A DNA stretch of 64,000 nucleotides. It comes from Fulvivirga sp. (GTDB taxonomy: Bacteria; Bacteroidota; Bacteroidia; Cytophagales; Cyclobacteriaceae). Within the stretch, counting starts at the first letter, position 1; each line of letters opens with the position of its first letter. The notes beneath the pieces are model-generated. The model was not told where the DNA came from. It was given only the letters and a program-made list of their open reading frames with translations, and searched no databases. The translations under genes and the position numbers were made by a program. Below, one piece after another: positions 43,979 to 53,261 of this stretch. The stretch covers positions 62,001 through 126,000 of the forward strand of contig JANQLQ010000330.1 of NCBI GenBank assembly GCA_028280565.1. Direction: 5' to 3'.

Positions 43979-45085
43979 CTACCTTGACGAGTTTTCCACA
44001 TAAGCCTTGATCGTAACGCGTTGGGCACTGGCCCGAGGATCATTGGTATAGATCGTGACGGATTTTTGCTGGTTACCCCTCCTACCTTCTGCATCAAAAG
44101 TAACCTCCACCGTGGCTGTTTCTCCCTGGCGAATGGTTTTCCCTGATACTTCTGCCTTTATGCATGAGCAGTTGGTCTTATGCGTGCGGATCTCCAGCGG
44201 GTTCTGACCGGTGTTCGTCAGTTCAAATGAATTCGATACAACTTCGCCTCTCTTTATTCTCCCGAAATCGTAGATCGCTTCCTTAATTTCCATCTTCGGC
44301 GCTTCAGCTAATTCTGCCTGGGTCATGGGCGGGAAGTATTCTTCTACCGTGGCATATACTGAAACACTTTTCTGGTTATCTTCCCCTGCTTCATTCGTAT
44401 AAAAAGCCATGTTATGATTCATGAAGCCCAGGTCATTTAACATCTTGGCATGGTAGGTGACCCGGATCACACCGCGCTGCTGGGGTGCTAGTGCCTGGGG
44501 ATCAAATTCGAATTGGATATGAGCAGGCCCGAGCAATGAATCTAAAAACTCGATATCTTGTTCGGTATCATTATACACTTCAAATTCTTTCACTGCCGGC
44601 TTATCAGTAGCTTGAACTTTGCCAAAGTTAAACGACCTGTATTTAAAGCGCAGCCCTCCCATAGCGGTAGGAAGATCTTCTTGTAACGTTTTTGATTTTG
44701 GCTCCACGTACCCTTTGATGTAAAGACGTACCGGCTCTGTCGATGAATCAAGCGACACGGTCAAACTCTTGTTAAAAGCCCCGGGGCGACCTTTGGGATT
44801 GTAACGTGCCTGTACCATACCGGGCTGGCCGGGGGCCACTGGCTCCTTCGTCCAGGCCGGGGTGGTGCACCCGCAAGAGGCTCTCACCCCCGTGATCGTT
44901 ACCGGGTCCTGGCCGCGATTGATGAAAGAAAACTCGTGCGTAACGGGTCCATCGCCTTCTTTGATGTTGCCGAAATCGAAGGTGGTCTCGTTAAACTGTA
45001 TCTCTTGTGACAGTTGGCCTAGGGTGAAGGTGTTACTTAAAACCAACAAGACCGCCGATAAAAATAGTAAACTTTTGTATCGCAT
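43979..45085 (-). CDS. Exported protein with DUF1573 domains
   Basis: The ATG at 45085 (MRYKSLLFLSAVL) gives a signal peptide ending TLGQ; the longer frame is not credible. The 368-residue protein has a DUF1573 domain at each end: FDFGNIKEGDG with SCGCTTPAW (about 30-125), and YDFGRIKRGEV with NCSCIKAEV (about 275-365). Between them is a diverged middle copy (FNFGKVQATDK). DUF1573 is an ASPM/Hydin-like Ig fold, abundant and uncharacterised in Bacteroidota. Divergent from trpS. Confidence 0.88.
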   Translation of the reverse strand: MRYKSLLFLSAVLLVLSNTFTLGQLSQEIQFNETTFDFGNIKEGDGPVTHEFSFINRGQDPVTITGVRASCGCTTPAWTKEPVAPGQPGMVQARYNPKGRPGAFNKSLTVSLDSSTEPVRLYIKGYVEPKSKTLQEDLPTAMGGLRFKYRSFNFGKVQATDKPAVKEFEVYNDTEQDIEFLDSLLGPAHIQFEFDPQALAPQQRGVIRVTYHAKMLNDLGFMNHNMAFYTNEAGEDNQKSVSVYATVEEYFPPMTQAELAEAPKMEIKEAIYDFGRIKRGEVVSNSFELTNTGQNPLEIRTHKTNCSCIKAEVSGKTIRQGETATVEVTFDAEGRRGNQQKSVTIYTNDPRASAQRVTIKAYVENSSR

Positions 45086-45260
45086 CTTTTTCTTGTTTCT
45101 AACAAAAATAAGAATTAATACTACAGTTACGGAATTTCGGTTTCTATTTAACAGCACATTAACAAGCTGGGGTTGGCACGTGGCATAACCGGGCGATGAG
45201 AAAATGGAACAGGAACAAAATATTATAGATCGAATGGTATATTTGCGCAAAACCTTGGAT

Positions 45261-46229
45261 ATGGCAAGAATATTGACTGGAATTCAAAGCAGTGGCCGCC
45301 CTCATTTAGGAAACCTACTGGGAGCCATTTTACCGGCCATCGAGCTGTCTAAAGATGAGAAGAACGAATCGCTTTTTTTCATCGCAGACCTGCACTCACT
45401 TACCACGATAAAAGATCCGGCCGTCCGGACGGAAAATGTCAATGCTACGGCGGCCACATGGCTTGCGTTTGGGTTCGATACGGAGCAAAACTTGCTTTAC
45501 CGTCAATCCAGGGTAACAGAGGTGTGTGAGCTTACTTGGTTCCTGAATTGCTTTACCCCCTACCCTATGCTTGCCAATGCGCACTCCTTCAAAGAAAAAT
45601 CCGATAAGCTATCCGATGTGAATGCCGGGTTATTCACTTACCCCGTCCTGATGGCGTCAGACATTATTTTATATGATGCGGACATCGTACCCGTGGGAAA
45701 AGACCAACGGCAGCATATTGAAATAACCCGGGATATCGCGCTTACATTTAATCATCGCTACGGGGATACCTTTATCATCCCAGAAGCGAAGATCGATGAA
45801 CAGGTGATGACCATACCGGGAACTGATGGGCAAAAAATGAGTAAATCCTATGGCAACACCATTGACATATTTTTACCGGATAAAGCCTTGAGAAAGCAGG
45901 TCATGTCCATCGTTACGGACAGCACCCCACTGGAAGAACCCAAAAACCCGGATACCTGCAACGTGTTTGCCCTTTACCGCCTATTGGCCAGCAAATCACA
46001 AGTGCAGGAAATGCGAAAAAAATACGAACAGGGAAATTATGGGTATGGTCATGCCAAGCAAGAATTGTTTGAGTTGATCCTTTCGAAATACGAAAAACAA
46101 AGAGAGCTTTTCAATCACTATATGGAGCATGCGGATGAACTCAACCAAAAACTGGAAAATGGCGAAGAGAAGGCCCGGGCTATTGCGCAGCAAGTTTTGG
46201 CAAGGGTAAAAGCCAAGCTGGGTTTCTGA
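45261..46229 (+). CDS. trpS: Tryptophan--tRNA ligase
   Basis: A class I aminoacyl-tRNA synthetase of 322 residues. The ATG at 45261 (MARILTGIQSSG) matches the family start; upstream in-frame codons are not conserved. The HIGH-like motif is PHLGN, the KMSKS motif is intact (GQKMSKSYGNTI), and the Trp-specific VLMASDIILYDADIVPVGKDQ is present. Charges tRNA-Trp in the cytoplasm. Stands alone, converging on a small acidic protein gene. Confidence 0.96.
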   Translation: MARILTGIQSSGRPHLGNLLGAILPAIELSKDEKNESLFFIADLHSLTTIKDPAVRTENVNATAATWLAFGFDTEQNLLYRQSRVTEVCELTWFLNCFTPYPMLANAHSFKEKSDKLSDVNAGLFTYPVLMASDIILYDADIVPVGKDQRQHIEITRDIALTFNHRYGDTFIIPEAKIDEQVMTIPGTDGQKMSKSYGNTIDIFLPDKALRKQVMSIVTDSTPLEEPKNPDTCNVFALYRLLASKSQVQEMRKKYEQGNYGYGHAKQELFELILSKYEKQRELFNHYMEHADELNQKLENGEEKARAIAQQVLARVKAKLGF

Positions 46230-46247
46230 CTCAAAGGCTTTGGCCGC

Positions 46248-46655
46248 TTAGCTTTTTGCGGTCCATACTACTTCTTTTTGACTGGGACTCACTAGTAAAA
46301 CTACTCGTGTGGGCGAGGGTAATAGGACCAGTTTGGTCTCGTTGCTTTCATAATCGTCAGCTTCCACGTATACACCTTGGTCGCTCGGCACATCGTACTC
46401 CCCCTCTTTTACCGTTACCCTGCTGGGTATGTAAGCGATAGGCAGCAACACCTCGTTATCAGGGCAGTATTCGTCATGGACTTCGTGTAAAACATCCTCT
46501 AAAAAATCGCCGTACTTTTCTAAAAAGCCATCCTCCAGGTCGTGGAGTTCTTCCTCTAACTCGTCATATTTGGAGCTGTTATAATCGAGCTCACCTAATT
46601 TTGACTTTCTTTCTATGAGTTCAATTATATCCTTATCTAGCTCCGAAATGTCCAT
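46248..46655 (-). CDS. Small acidic conserved-type hypothetical protein
   Basis: A 135-residue, strongly acidic protein. The N-terminal half is helical (KYDELEEELHDLEDGF) and the C-terminal half is beta-rich (TKLVLLPSPTRVVLLVSPSQ). No signal peptide, no TM and no family recognised. It ends 18 bases from the convergent trpS gene and is transcribed alone. The ATG at 46655 is the only sensible start. Likely real by its codon pattern and clean frame, but function is unknown. Confidence 0.65.
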   Translation of the reverse strand: MDISELDKDIIELIERKSKLGELDYNSSKYDELEEELHDLEDGFLEKYGDFLEDVLHEVHDEYCPDNEVLLPIAYIPSRVTVKEGEYDVPSDQGVYVEADDYESNETKLVLLPSPTRVVLLVSPSQKEVVWTAKS

Positions 46656-46804
46656 GGGGAATTATAAGTGTTTTGTTTGGTTACCAGTTTGTTATTTAGG
46701 GCTAACATCCAAAATATTTTTTTCAATTAAAAACCCTTGGGATAAAATTTATTTTAATTGCACCGGGTATTGAATAATTTTACTTCTACAAACGATTGAA
46801 GACT

Positions 46805-47899
46805 ATGCCTGACGATTTCCTACCCATACAGGGCACTGATCACATAGAGTTCTATGTTGGTAACGCTAAGCAGTCCGCATTATTCTACCAGTATGCTTTT
46901 GGTTATAAACTCATCGCCTATGCCGGGCCGGAAACAGGCACCAAGGACAGGGCCAGTTATGTTTTGCAGCAAGGGAAGATCCGTTTGGTGCTTACTTCTT
47001 CCCTAAGGGAAGATACGCCTATTGCAGAGCACGTTAAAAAACATGGAGATGGCGTCAAAGTACTGGCGCTTTGGGTAGAAGATGCCCGAAGTGCTTACAC
47101 TGAAACAACGATGCGAGGAGCAGCAGGTGTTCAAGAGCCCCAAGTATTACAAGACAAGCATGGAGAGGTAGTTGTAGCTTCAATACAAACCTATGGGGAG
47201 ACCATACACACCTTCGTAGAAAGAAAGAATTACAACGGCCCCTTTTTACCCGGGTTTATTGAAAAGAAAAGTCCTGTCCGGACAGAGCCCATAGGGCTGA
47301 AATACATCGACCATTGCGTGGGTAATGTAGGATGGGGCGAAATGAATACCTGGGTGGAGTTTTATGAAAAGGTGATGGGCTTTAGTTTGCTGGTTACATT
47401 TGATGATAAAGATATTTCCACGGACTATACCGCTCTTATGTCCAAAGTGGTTTCCAATGGCAACGGTTACATCAAATTCCCCATTAATGAACCTGCCGAG
47501 GGAAAAAAGAAGTCCCAAATAGAAGAATATATAGATTTTTACAATGGTCCAGGGGTACAACACATTGCCATTGCCACGGATGATATCCTCCACACGGTTT
47601 CAGAACTACGGCAACGTGGTGTGGAGTTCCTGCACGTGCCCGGTAATTATTACGATGATCTTTTTGACCGGGTGGGTAAAATCGACGAGGATCTTGAACC
47701 ACTCAAAACGCTTAACATCTTGGTAGATCGCGATGATGAAGGCTACCTACTCCAGATCTTCACAAAACCGATCCAGGATCGCCCTACGGTCTTTTATGAA
47801 ATAATTCAAAGAAAAGGGGCAAAATCATTTGGAAAAGGAAATTTCAAAGCTTTATTTGAGGCCATCGAACGAGAGCAAGAGCTCCGAGGTAACTTATAA
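46805..47899 (+). CDS. hpd: 4-hydroxyphenylpyruvate dioxygenase
   Basis: A 364-residue non-haem iron dioxygenase; the ATG at 46805 is preferred to a TTG nine bases earlier. It converts 4-hydroxyphenylpyruvate to homogentisate in tyrosine catabolism. The iron ligands are in YIDHCVGNV (His), GVQHIAIATDD (His) and FYEIIQRKG (Glu), with the conserved terminal GNFKALFEAIE region. Normal length. No other tyrosine-degradation gene (hmgA, fahA) is adjacent. The next gene, a phosphohexomutase, follows by 21 nt. Confidence 0.95.
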   Translation: MPDDFLPIQGTDHIEFYVGNAKQSALFYQYAFGYKLIAYAGPETGTKDRASYVLQQGKIRLVLTSSLREDTPIAEHVKKHGDGVKVLALWVEDARSAYTETTMRGAAGVQEPQVLQDKHGEVVVASIQTYGETIHTFVERKNYNGPFLPGFIEKKSPVRTEPIGLKYIDHCVGNVGWGEMNTWVEFYEKVMGFSLLVTFDDKDISTDYTALMSKVVSNGNGYIKFPINEPAEGKKKSQIEEYIDFYNGPGVQHIAIATDDILHTVSELRQRGVEFLHVPGNYYDDLFDRVGKIDEDLEPLKTLNILVDRDDEGYLLQIFTKPIQDRPTVFYEIIQRKGAKSFGKGNFKALFEAIEREQELRGNL

Positions 47900-47920
47900 T
47901 CCTTTCAATCCATTTAATGT

Positions 47921-49645
47921 ATGAACCAAGAAATTTTAGACAAAGCCCAAAAGTGGCTTGACAGTGATGTTGATGAGCAATCAAAAGAAGAGATCCGATC
48001 CTTAATGTCCAACGAAGAGGGGCTTACTGATGCCTTTTACAAAGACCTTGAGTTTGGCACGGGTGGATTGAGAGGTATCATGGGGATAGGTTCTAATCGT
48101 ATGAATAGGTATACGGTAGGTATTGCCACCCAAGGCTTGGCTAATTACTTGTTATCGTGCTACCCGGGGGAAGAGATAAAAGTGGCTATCGCCCACGATA
48201 GTCGTAATAACAGCCCTTTCTTCGCGGAAACCACGGCGGGTGTATTTTCTGCTAATGGTATAAAAGTGTACCTTTTTGATGGCCTGCGGCCTACCCCGGA
48301 GCTGTCCTTTGCTATCCGGCATTTAGGGTGTCATAGTGGTGTGGTACTTACCGCTTCTCACAACCCAAAGGAGTATAATGGATATAAGGCGTATTGGAAT
48401 GATGGCGCACAGCTCGTTCCACCCCATGATAAAAATGTGATCAACGAGGTGAACAAGATCACTGATGTCAGTGAAGTAAAATTTACGGCGGACAACAGCC
48501 TTATACAACCCATAGGCGCCGAGGTAGACGAAAAATACTTAGCAGAGATCAAGAAATTGGCACTATCCCCGGAAGCTGTAGAGGCACAAAAAGACATTAA
48601 GATTGTCTACTCCCCTATTCATGGGTCAGGTGTGAAGTTGGTGCCGCCCGCATTGGAGCAGTATGGTTTCACGAATGTCTATGTAGTAGAGCAACAAGCC
48701 CAGCCTGATGGGAATTTTCCTACCGTGGTGTATCCTAACCCCGAGGAAAAGGAGGCATTGACCATTGCCTTAGAGGAGGCTGAAAAACTCCAGGCTGACC
48801 TGGTCATGGCCACGGACCCCGATGCGGACCGCGTGGGCATAGCAGTACGTAACCTGGACGGAAACTTGGAACTGTTAAATGGTAATCAAACCGGGAGCCT
48901 GCTGATCTACTACATTTTACAGCGATGGAAAGAAAGGGACCAGTTCCAAGGGAATGAATTCGTGGTGAAGACCATCGTTACCACGGACTTGATCCAACGT
49001 ATCGCCGAAAGCTACGAGGTAGATTGCTACAGCACCCTCACCGGCTTCAAATACATAGCCTCCCTGATCGCCAAACTGGAAGGCGAAAAACGTTACCTAG
49101 CCGGGGGAGAAGAAAGCTATGGCTACATGGTCAGTGATTTTGTAAGGGACAAGGATGCCGTAGCCTCGTGTGCTATGATCGCCGAAATGTATGCCTATGC
49201 CAAAGACAATGGCAAGTCGCTGTACGAGATGATGATCGAGATGTACCAAAAGTATGGGTTTTACAAGGAAACCTTGATTTCGCTCACGAAAAAGGGAAAA
49301 AAAGGCGCCGAAGAAATCGTTCAGATGATGGCTGACTTCAGGAACACTCCGCCAAAGAGCTTTGCTGGCTCTGATGTAGTCCGGCTGGTCGACTACCAAG
49401 CCGGCATCTCGAAAGACCTGCTTACTGGGGCGGAAACGCCGCTGGACTATGACCGTTCCAATGTCCTGCAGTTTTTCACAAAAGATGGGTACAAAGTATC
49501 GGCCAGGCCATCCGGCACAGAGCCAAAGATAAAATTTTACATCAGTGTAAATGCTCCTTTGCCTTCGCCAGGCCAATACGAGGCAACCCGTAACCAATTG
49601 GACGAAGTGATCGCAGGGATCCGGAAAGACCTGGCGCTGGACTGA
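47921..49645 (+). CDS. Phosphoglucomutase/phosphomannomutase-type phosphohexomutase
   Basis: A 574-residue alpha-D-phosphohexomutase. The phosphoserine is Ser146 in TASHNP; the Mg-binding loop is DPDADRVG; the sugar-binding loop is GEESYGY; the phosphate-binding loop is RPSGTEPKIKFY. Length fits the PgcA-like group that interconverts glucose-1- and glucose-6-phosphate. Cytoplasmic. Spacing of 21 nt suggests it may be transcribed with hpd. Confidence 0.93.
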   Translation: MNQEILDKAQKWLDSDVDEQSKEEIRSLMSNEEGLTDAFYKDLEFGTGGLRGIMGIGSNRMNRYTVGIATQGLANYLLSCYPGEEIKVAIAHDSRNNSPFFAETTAGVFSANGIKVYLFDGLRPTPELSFAIRHLGCHSGVVLTASHNPKEYNGYKAYWNDGAQLVPPHDKNVINEVNKITDVSEVKFTADNSLIQPIGAEVDEKYLAEIKKLALSPEAVEAQKDIKIVYSPIHGSGVKLVPPALEQYGFTNVYVVEQQAQPDGNFPTVVYPNPEEKEALTIALEEAEKLQADLVMATDPDADRVGIAVRNLDGNLELLNGNQTGSLLIYYILQRWKERDQFQGNEFVVKTIVTTDLIQRIAESYEVDCYSTLTGFKYIASLIAKLEGEKRYLAGGEESYGYMVSDFVRDKDAVASCAMIAEMYAYAKDNGKSLYEMMIEMYQKYGFYKETLISLTKKGKKGAEEIVQMMADFRNTPPKSFAGSDVVRLVDYQAGISKDLLTGAETPLDYDRSNVLQFFTKDGYKVSARPSGTEPKIKFYISVNAPLPSPGQYEATRNQLDEVIAGIRKDLALD

Positions 49646-49761
49646 CCCGCGTCGGCCCGGCAAGTAACTTCCCGGGAGCGTCTTACAGCATTGGGTTATG
49701 GCCTTTGGCTTGATACATCTAAAATAATGTATCTTTAGTAATTGAAACAAAAGGCAAACGA

Positions 49762-50727
49762 TTGACCTTATTCCTGCACTTTTTATTGGTGGTCGTTGGT
49801 TTTGTCATGCTAATCAAAGGAGCCGAAGCGCTGGTGAATGGCGCTTCTTCTTTGGCCAAGCGATTTCATGTACCTGACTTAGCAATCGGCCTGACCATCG
49901 TGGCATTAGGCACTTCGGCACCGGAGTTGGTGGTAAACGTCCTTTCCGGAACAGACGGCCACCCGGAAGTAGTGTTTGGCAACATCATCGGTTCTAATAT
50001 TTTCAATCTTTTTTTGATCCTAGGAGTTGCCGGGGCCATTTACCCTTTGCCCGTACAGAGGAGCACGGTGATGCGGGAATTGCCGTTCTCTCTATTTATT
50101 ACCCTTTTGCTATTCTATTTAGCCAACGACGAACTGTTTAATGGAGAGGATTTCAACCGCACCTCGCTGCTGGACGGTATCATTCTTTTGGGTTTTTTCG
50201 CTATTTTCTTATGGTATGTATTTGGCAGCCTGAAAAGACGTCCTCCCCACCAGGTAAGTAAAATAAGGGTATATTCTTCCTTTGGTATTGCCACCAGGCT
50301 TCTTTTTGGGCTTATGGGGCTTGGATTTGGAGGCAAATTCGTGGTAGACAATGCCATTGCCATTGCCCAGGCCTTCGAGGTAAGTGAAAAACTGGTAGGA
50401 TTGACCATAATAGCTGCGGGCACCTCTCTTCCCGAATTAGCTACTTCGGCGGTAGCCGCTTACAAACGCCAAGCTGATATTGCCATTGGCAACGTAATAG
50501 GATCGAATATTTTCAACATCTTATTGGTGCTAGGCGTCACCACTGTCGTCACCCCGCTGGACTATGATACAGCACTAAATACTGATGTATTCATACTTTT
50601 ATCCGGCACGGTATTGCTCTTAGTGTTTATGTTTACCATAAATAAAAAGAAATTAGACCGCTGGGAATCTTTACTTTACCTGGCCACGTTCATAGGTTAT
50701 ATGATCTATTTGTTTATTCGGAAGTAA
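49762..50727 (+). CDS. Calcium/sodium antiporter, YrbG family
   Basis: A 321-residue membrane protein with about ten TMs and the duplicated CaCA alpha-repeats: IVALGTSAPELVVNV with GNIIGSNIFNL in the first half, and IIAAGTSLPELATS with GNVIGSNIFNI in the second. It exchanges Ca2+ for Na+. There is no ATG that keeps the first TM and no ATG in frame upstream; the start is taken as TTG at 49762, as a start at the next Met would remove about 15 residues of TM1. Directly abuts the DinB-family gene. Confidence 0.92.
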   Translation: MTLFLHFLLVVVGFVMLIKGAEALVNGASSLAKRFHVPDLAIGLTIVALGTSAPELVVNVLSGTDGHPEVVFGNIIGSNIFNLFLILGVAGAIYPLPVQRSTVMRELPFSLFITLLLFYLANDELFNGEDFNRTSLLDGIILLGFFAIFLWYVFGSLKRRPPHQVSKIRVYSSFGIATRLLFGLMGLGFGGKFVVDNAIAIAQAFEVSEKLVGLTIIAAGTSLPELATSAVAAYKRQADIAIGNVIGSNIFNILLVLGVTTVVTPLDYDTALNTDVFILLSGTVLLLVFMFTINKKKLDRWESLLYLATFIGYMIYLFIRK

Positions 50728-51186
50728 ATGACCTCAACACAACTCGACTCACTCAAAGACCTCTTTGATCGCGATCTTACCCGGCTTATGGAAGAGCTGA
50801 AGCTCTTCGAAGATACCAGCGATCTTTGGGTTACGCCTGGTACGATTAGCAACTCGGCAGGAAATCTCATCCTTCACATTTGCGGAAACCTTCAGCATTT
50901 TATCGGTTTCGTACTTGGCCAAACCGGGTATACCCGTCAACGGGACCTGGAGTTTTCATCCAAGAACGTACCTGTAGACGAGTTGAACGAGCAAATCTTA
51001 GCAACTAAGGAGGCTGTACTCCTCACTTTAGAAAAAATGTCACCTGCTACGTTGGAAGAAACCTATCCACTTGAAATCTGGCAACGAAATTTGTCCATAG
51101 GCTTTTTCCTGGTACACCTGCATTCACACTTAAATTACCATTTAGGGCAAATCAATTATTTGAGAAGGATATTAAAAGCCTCTTAG
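50728..51186 (+). CDS. DinB-superfamily protein
   Basis: A 152-residue four-helix-bundle protein of the DinB/DUF1572 type. Candidate metal-ligand histidines lie in LILHICGNLQHF and, near the C-terminus, HLHSHLNYHLGQINYLR. Members are small cytoplasmic metalloproteins; many are thiol-dependent transferases, but this one's role is unknown. Its ATG immediately follows the stop of the antiporter gene, so the two are co-transcribed. A family 2 repeat begins 2 bases after its stop codon. Confidence 0.85.
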   Translation: MTSTQLDSLKDLFDRDLTRLMEELKLFEDTSDLWVTPGTISNSAGNLILHICGNLQHFIGFVLGQTGYTRQRDLEFSSKNVPVDELNEQILATKEAVLLTLEKMSPATLEETYPLEIWQRNLSIGFFLVHLHSHLNYHLGQINYLRRILKAS

Positions 51187-51187
51187 T

Positions 51188-51330
51188 GTTAAGTTAAACC
51201 TCAAAATGACGTGTTGGGCACAGGATGAGATATGTTCGAGGTATTGATCAGTGGGCAATAGGCAAAAAGCGGTAGGCAAAAAAATAGGTTTGCCGATTGC
51301 CCATTGCTAACTGCCAACTTTAAGAACGGG
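51188..51330 (+). repeat. Dispersed repeat family 2, copy c
   Basis: It begins GTTAAGTTAAACCTCAAAAT 2 nt after the DinB-gene stop. It then passes TTCGAGGTATTGATCAGTG, a GGCAATAGGC/GGTAGGC block and CTAACTGCCAACTTTAAG. Best preserved full-length copy; same orientation relative to its gene as copies a and b. Confidence 0.78.
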
Positions 51331-51397
51331 ATTGGAAAAAATAGCTCACCGTCCAATTACAGTTAGCTTAACGCTAAGTACTACTCTCTCCCTATCT

Positions 51398-51428
51398 TTT
51401 GTACTCACCGGTTACTTTTTTACCTTTG
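51398..51428 (+). promoter_or_regulatory. Candidate promoter of mtaB with near-zero leader
   Basis: TTTG (51398-51401), a 19-nt spacer and TACCTTTG (51421-51428) are exact matches to the Bacteroidota -33/-7 consensus. The mtaB ATG at 51438 is only 10 bases beyond the -7 box, so the transcript would be leaderless or almost so. Confidence 0.5.
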
Positions 51429-51437
51429 CAGGTCAAA

Positions 51438-52754
51438 ATGAAAAAGGTTGCTTTCTATACACTGGGCTGCAAGCTCAATTTTTCGGAGACGTCAACGATT
51501 GCCCGGCAATTTGAACAGAAAGGGTACATTAAGGCAGACTTTACCGATACCCCTGATATTTTCATCATAAACACCTGTTCTGTTACCGAAAATGCAGACA
51601 AAAAGTGTAGCAAAGTGGTCCGGGAAGCGCGAAAAATATCCCCCGGGGCGTACGTAGCTATCATCGGGTGCTATGCCCAGCTTAAGCCCAAGGAGATCTC
51701 CGGGATCCCCGGGGTAGACGCAGTTTTGGGGGCTGCTGAAAAGTTCCGGCTCGTAGAGCTGTTAGACGGCTTCGTGCGCCCTAAAGAGCCGATGGTGCTC
51801 GCTTCCGAGATCAAAGAGGCCACTGCTTTTAATAATGCTTACTCGTTAAATGATCGTACACGCACTTTTCTCAAGGTACAGGATGGGTGTGATTACAGTT
51901 GCACATTTTGCACGATTCCCTTGGCCAGGGGGAAAAGCAGGAGTGATACCATTCCAAACATTGTAAAGGCCGCCCACGATATCGCGACAAGTGGTGTAAA
52001 GGAAATTGTGCTTACAGGCGTCAACACCGGCGATTTTGGGATCCGCAATGGGAAAAGAGAAGACCGTTTTATTGACCTGCTTGAAGTACTGGACGAGGAG
52101 ATCCCTGTTGAACGATTCAGGATATCGTCCATAGAGCCCAACCTGCTGAGTGACGATATCATTTCATTCGTAGCCAAGTCAAAGAAATTTGTCCCTCATT
52201 TCCATATCCCACTACAGGCGGGTTCTAACAAGACCTTAAAACGTATGCGACGCAGGTACCTAAGAGAACTTTATGAAGAGCGCGTGGCTACGATAAAGGA
52301 ATATATGCCTAATTGCTGCATAGGAGTGGATGTAATCGTCGGGTTTCCCGGGGAAACGCAAGAGGATTTTATGGAATCTTACCAATTCCTGGTCGAATTG
52401 GATGTTTCATACCTCCATGTTTTTACCTACTCTGAGCGTGCGAATACACCGGCCGCAGCCATGGAGGATGCGGTACCCATGAAAACTCGTGGGGAAAGGT
52501 CAAAAATGCTCCGTTCTTTAAGTGAAAAAAAGAGACGTAAGTTTTACACGGAACATCTTGGCACACCGGCCACAGTACTCTGGGAAAATGATATAGACGG
52601 GCAACGTATGCATGGATTCACCGAGAATTACATTCGTGTTACCGCCCAGTATGACCCACTTAAGATCAATGATACCCAATGCGTTACGTTAATAGGCATT
52701 ACTACGGATGGCCATGTGGAAGTGGTAGAGCAAGACGAAGTACTTACCCATTAA
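51438..52754 (+). CDS. mtaB: tRNA (t6A37) methylthiotransferase MtaB
   Basis: A 438-residue radical-SAM enzyme. The ATG at 51438 (MKKVAFYTLGCKLN) matches the family start. The N-terminal methylthiotransferase domain has Cys in GCKLN, NTCSVT and GCYAQ; the radical-SAM cluster is CDYSCTFC (Cys151, Cys155, Cys158); a TRAM-like C-terminus follows. The GCKLN form and LTGVNTGDFG favour MtaB over MiaB or RimO. It converts t6A to ms2t6A at position 37 of tRNAs. Confidence 0.93.
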   Translation: MKKVAFYTLGCKLNFSETSTIARQFEQKGYIKADFTDTPDIFIINTCSVTENADKKCSKVVREARKISPGAYVAIIGCYAQLKPKEISGIPGVDAVLGAAEKFRLVELLDGFVRPKEPMVLASEIKEATAFNNAYSLNDRTRTFLKVQDGCDYSCTFCTIPLARGKSRSDTIPNIVKAAHDIATSGVKEIVLTGVNTGDFGIRNGKREDRFIDLLEVLDEEIPVERFRISSIEPNLLSDDIISFVAKSKKFVPHFHIPLQAGSNKTLKRMRRRYLRELYEERVATIKEYMPNCCIGVDVIVGFPGETQEDFMESYQFLVELDVSYLHVFTYSERANTPAAAMEDAVPMKTRGERSKMLRSLSEKKRRKFYTEHLGTPATVLWENDIDGQRMHGFTENYIRVTAQYDPLKINDTQCVTLIGITTDGHVEVVEQDEVLTH

Positions 52755-52808
52755 AAACAATTCCCAGCGCAGGTTTGTTATTCAATGCAGTAAACGAAAT
52801 ACATTGAA

Positions 52809-53261
52809 ATGGCATTACCTGTTAACACGCAAGCCCCTGATTTTACTCTCCATTCTACCAGCGGAAAAAAATTCCAGCTCAGTAAGGATGCAGAAGGGAA
52901 GTCCATACTTTTGTATTTTTATCCGAAAGACTTTACCCCGGCCTGTACGAAGGAAGCTTGTTCTTTTAAAGACAATTTCGATGTATTCAAAGACCTCGAT
53001 GTAGATATCGTGGGCATCAGTACTGACCCTGTGAAGCAGCACCTTAAGTTCAAGGAAATGCACCAGCTCCCTTTCGAGTTATTGTCAGACGCAACCGGCG
53101 AGGTGAGTAAAGCCTACGAGGCCCACGTTCCTATTTTAAATATTTCCAAACGGGTCACCTATTTGCTGGATAATGATCACCGGGTAGTGGCATCCTACAG
53201 CGATCTTTTCGGGGCTGAAAGGCATATACAAAAAATGCTCTCAAACCTGCAGAAGCTTTAG
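52809..53261 (+). CDS. bcp: Bcp-type thioredoxin-dependent peroxiredoxin
   Basis: A 150-residue peroxiredoxin of the BCP/PrxQ class. The peroxidatic Cys46 and the nearby resolving Cys51 are in FTPACTKEAC, with the catalytic arginine region later in the chain (ISKRVTYLLD). It reduces peroxides using thioredoxin in the cytoplasm. Normal length, own ATG at 52809, 54 nt after mtaB. Converges on lolD with a 4-nt overlap. Confidence 0.95.
   Translation: MALPVNTQAPDFTLHSTSGKKFQLSKDAEGKSILLYFYPKDFTPACTKEACSFKDNFDVFKDLDVDIVGISTDPVKQHLKFKEMHQLPFELLSDATGEVSKAYEAHVPILNISKRVTYLLDNDHRVVASYSDLFGAERHIQKMLSNLQKL

Noticed and set aside
49097-49750. 217-residue minus-strand open frame
   Set aside because: Antisense to the 3' half of the phosphohexomutase gene, which has all catalytic loops; the shadow frame has no recognisable motif.
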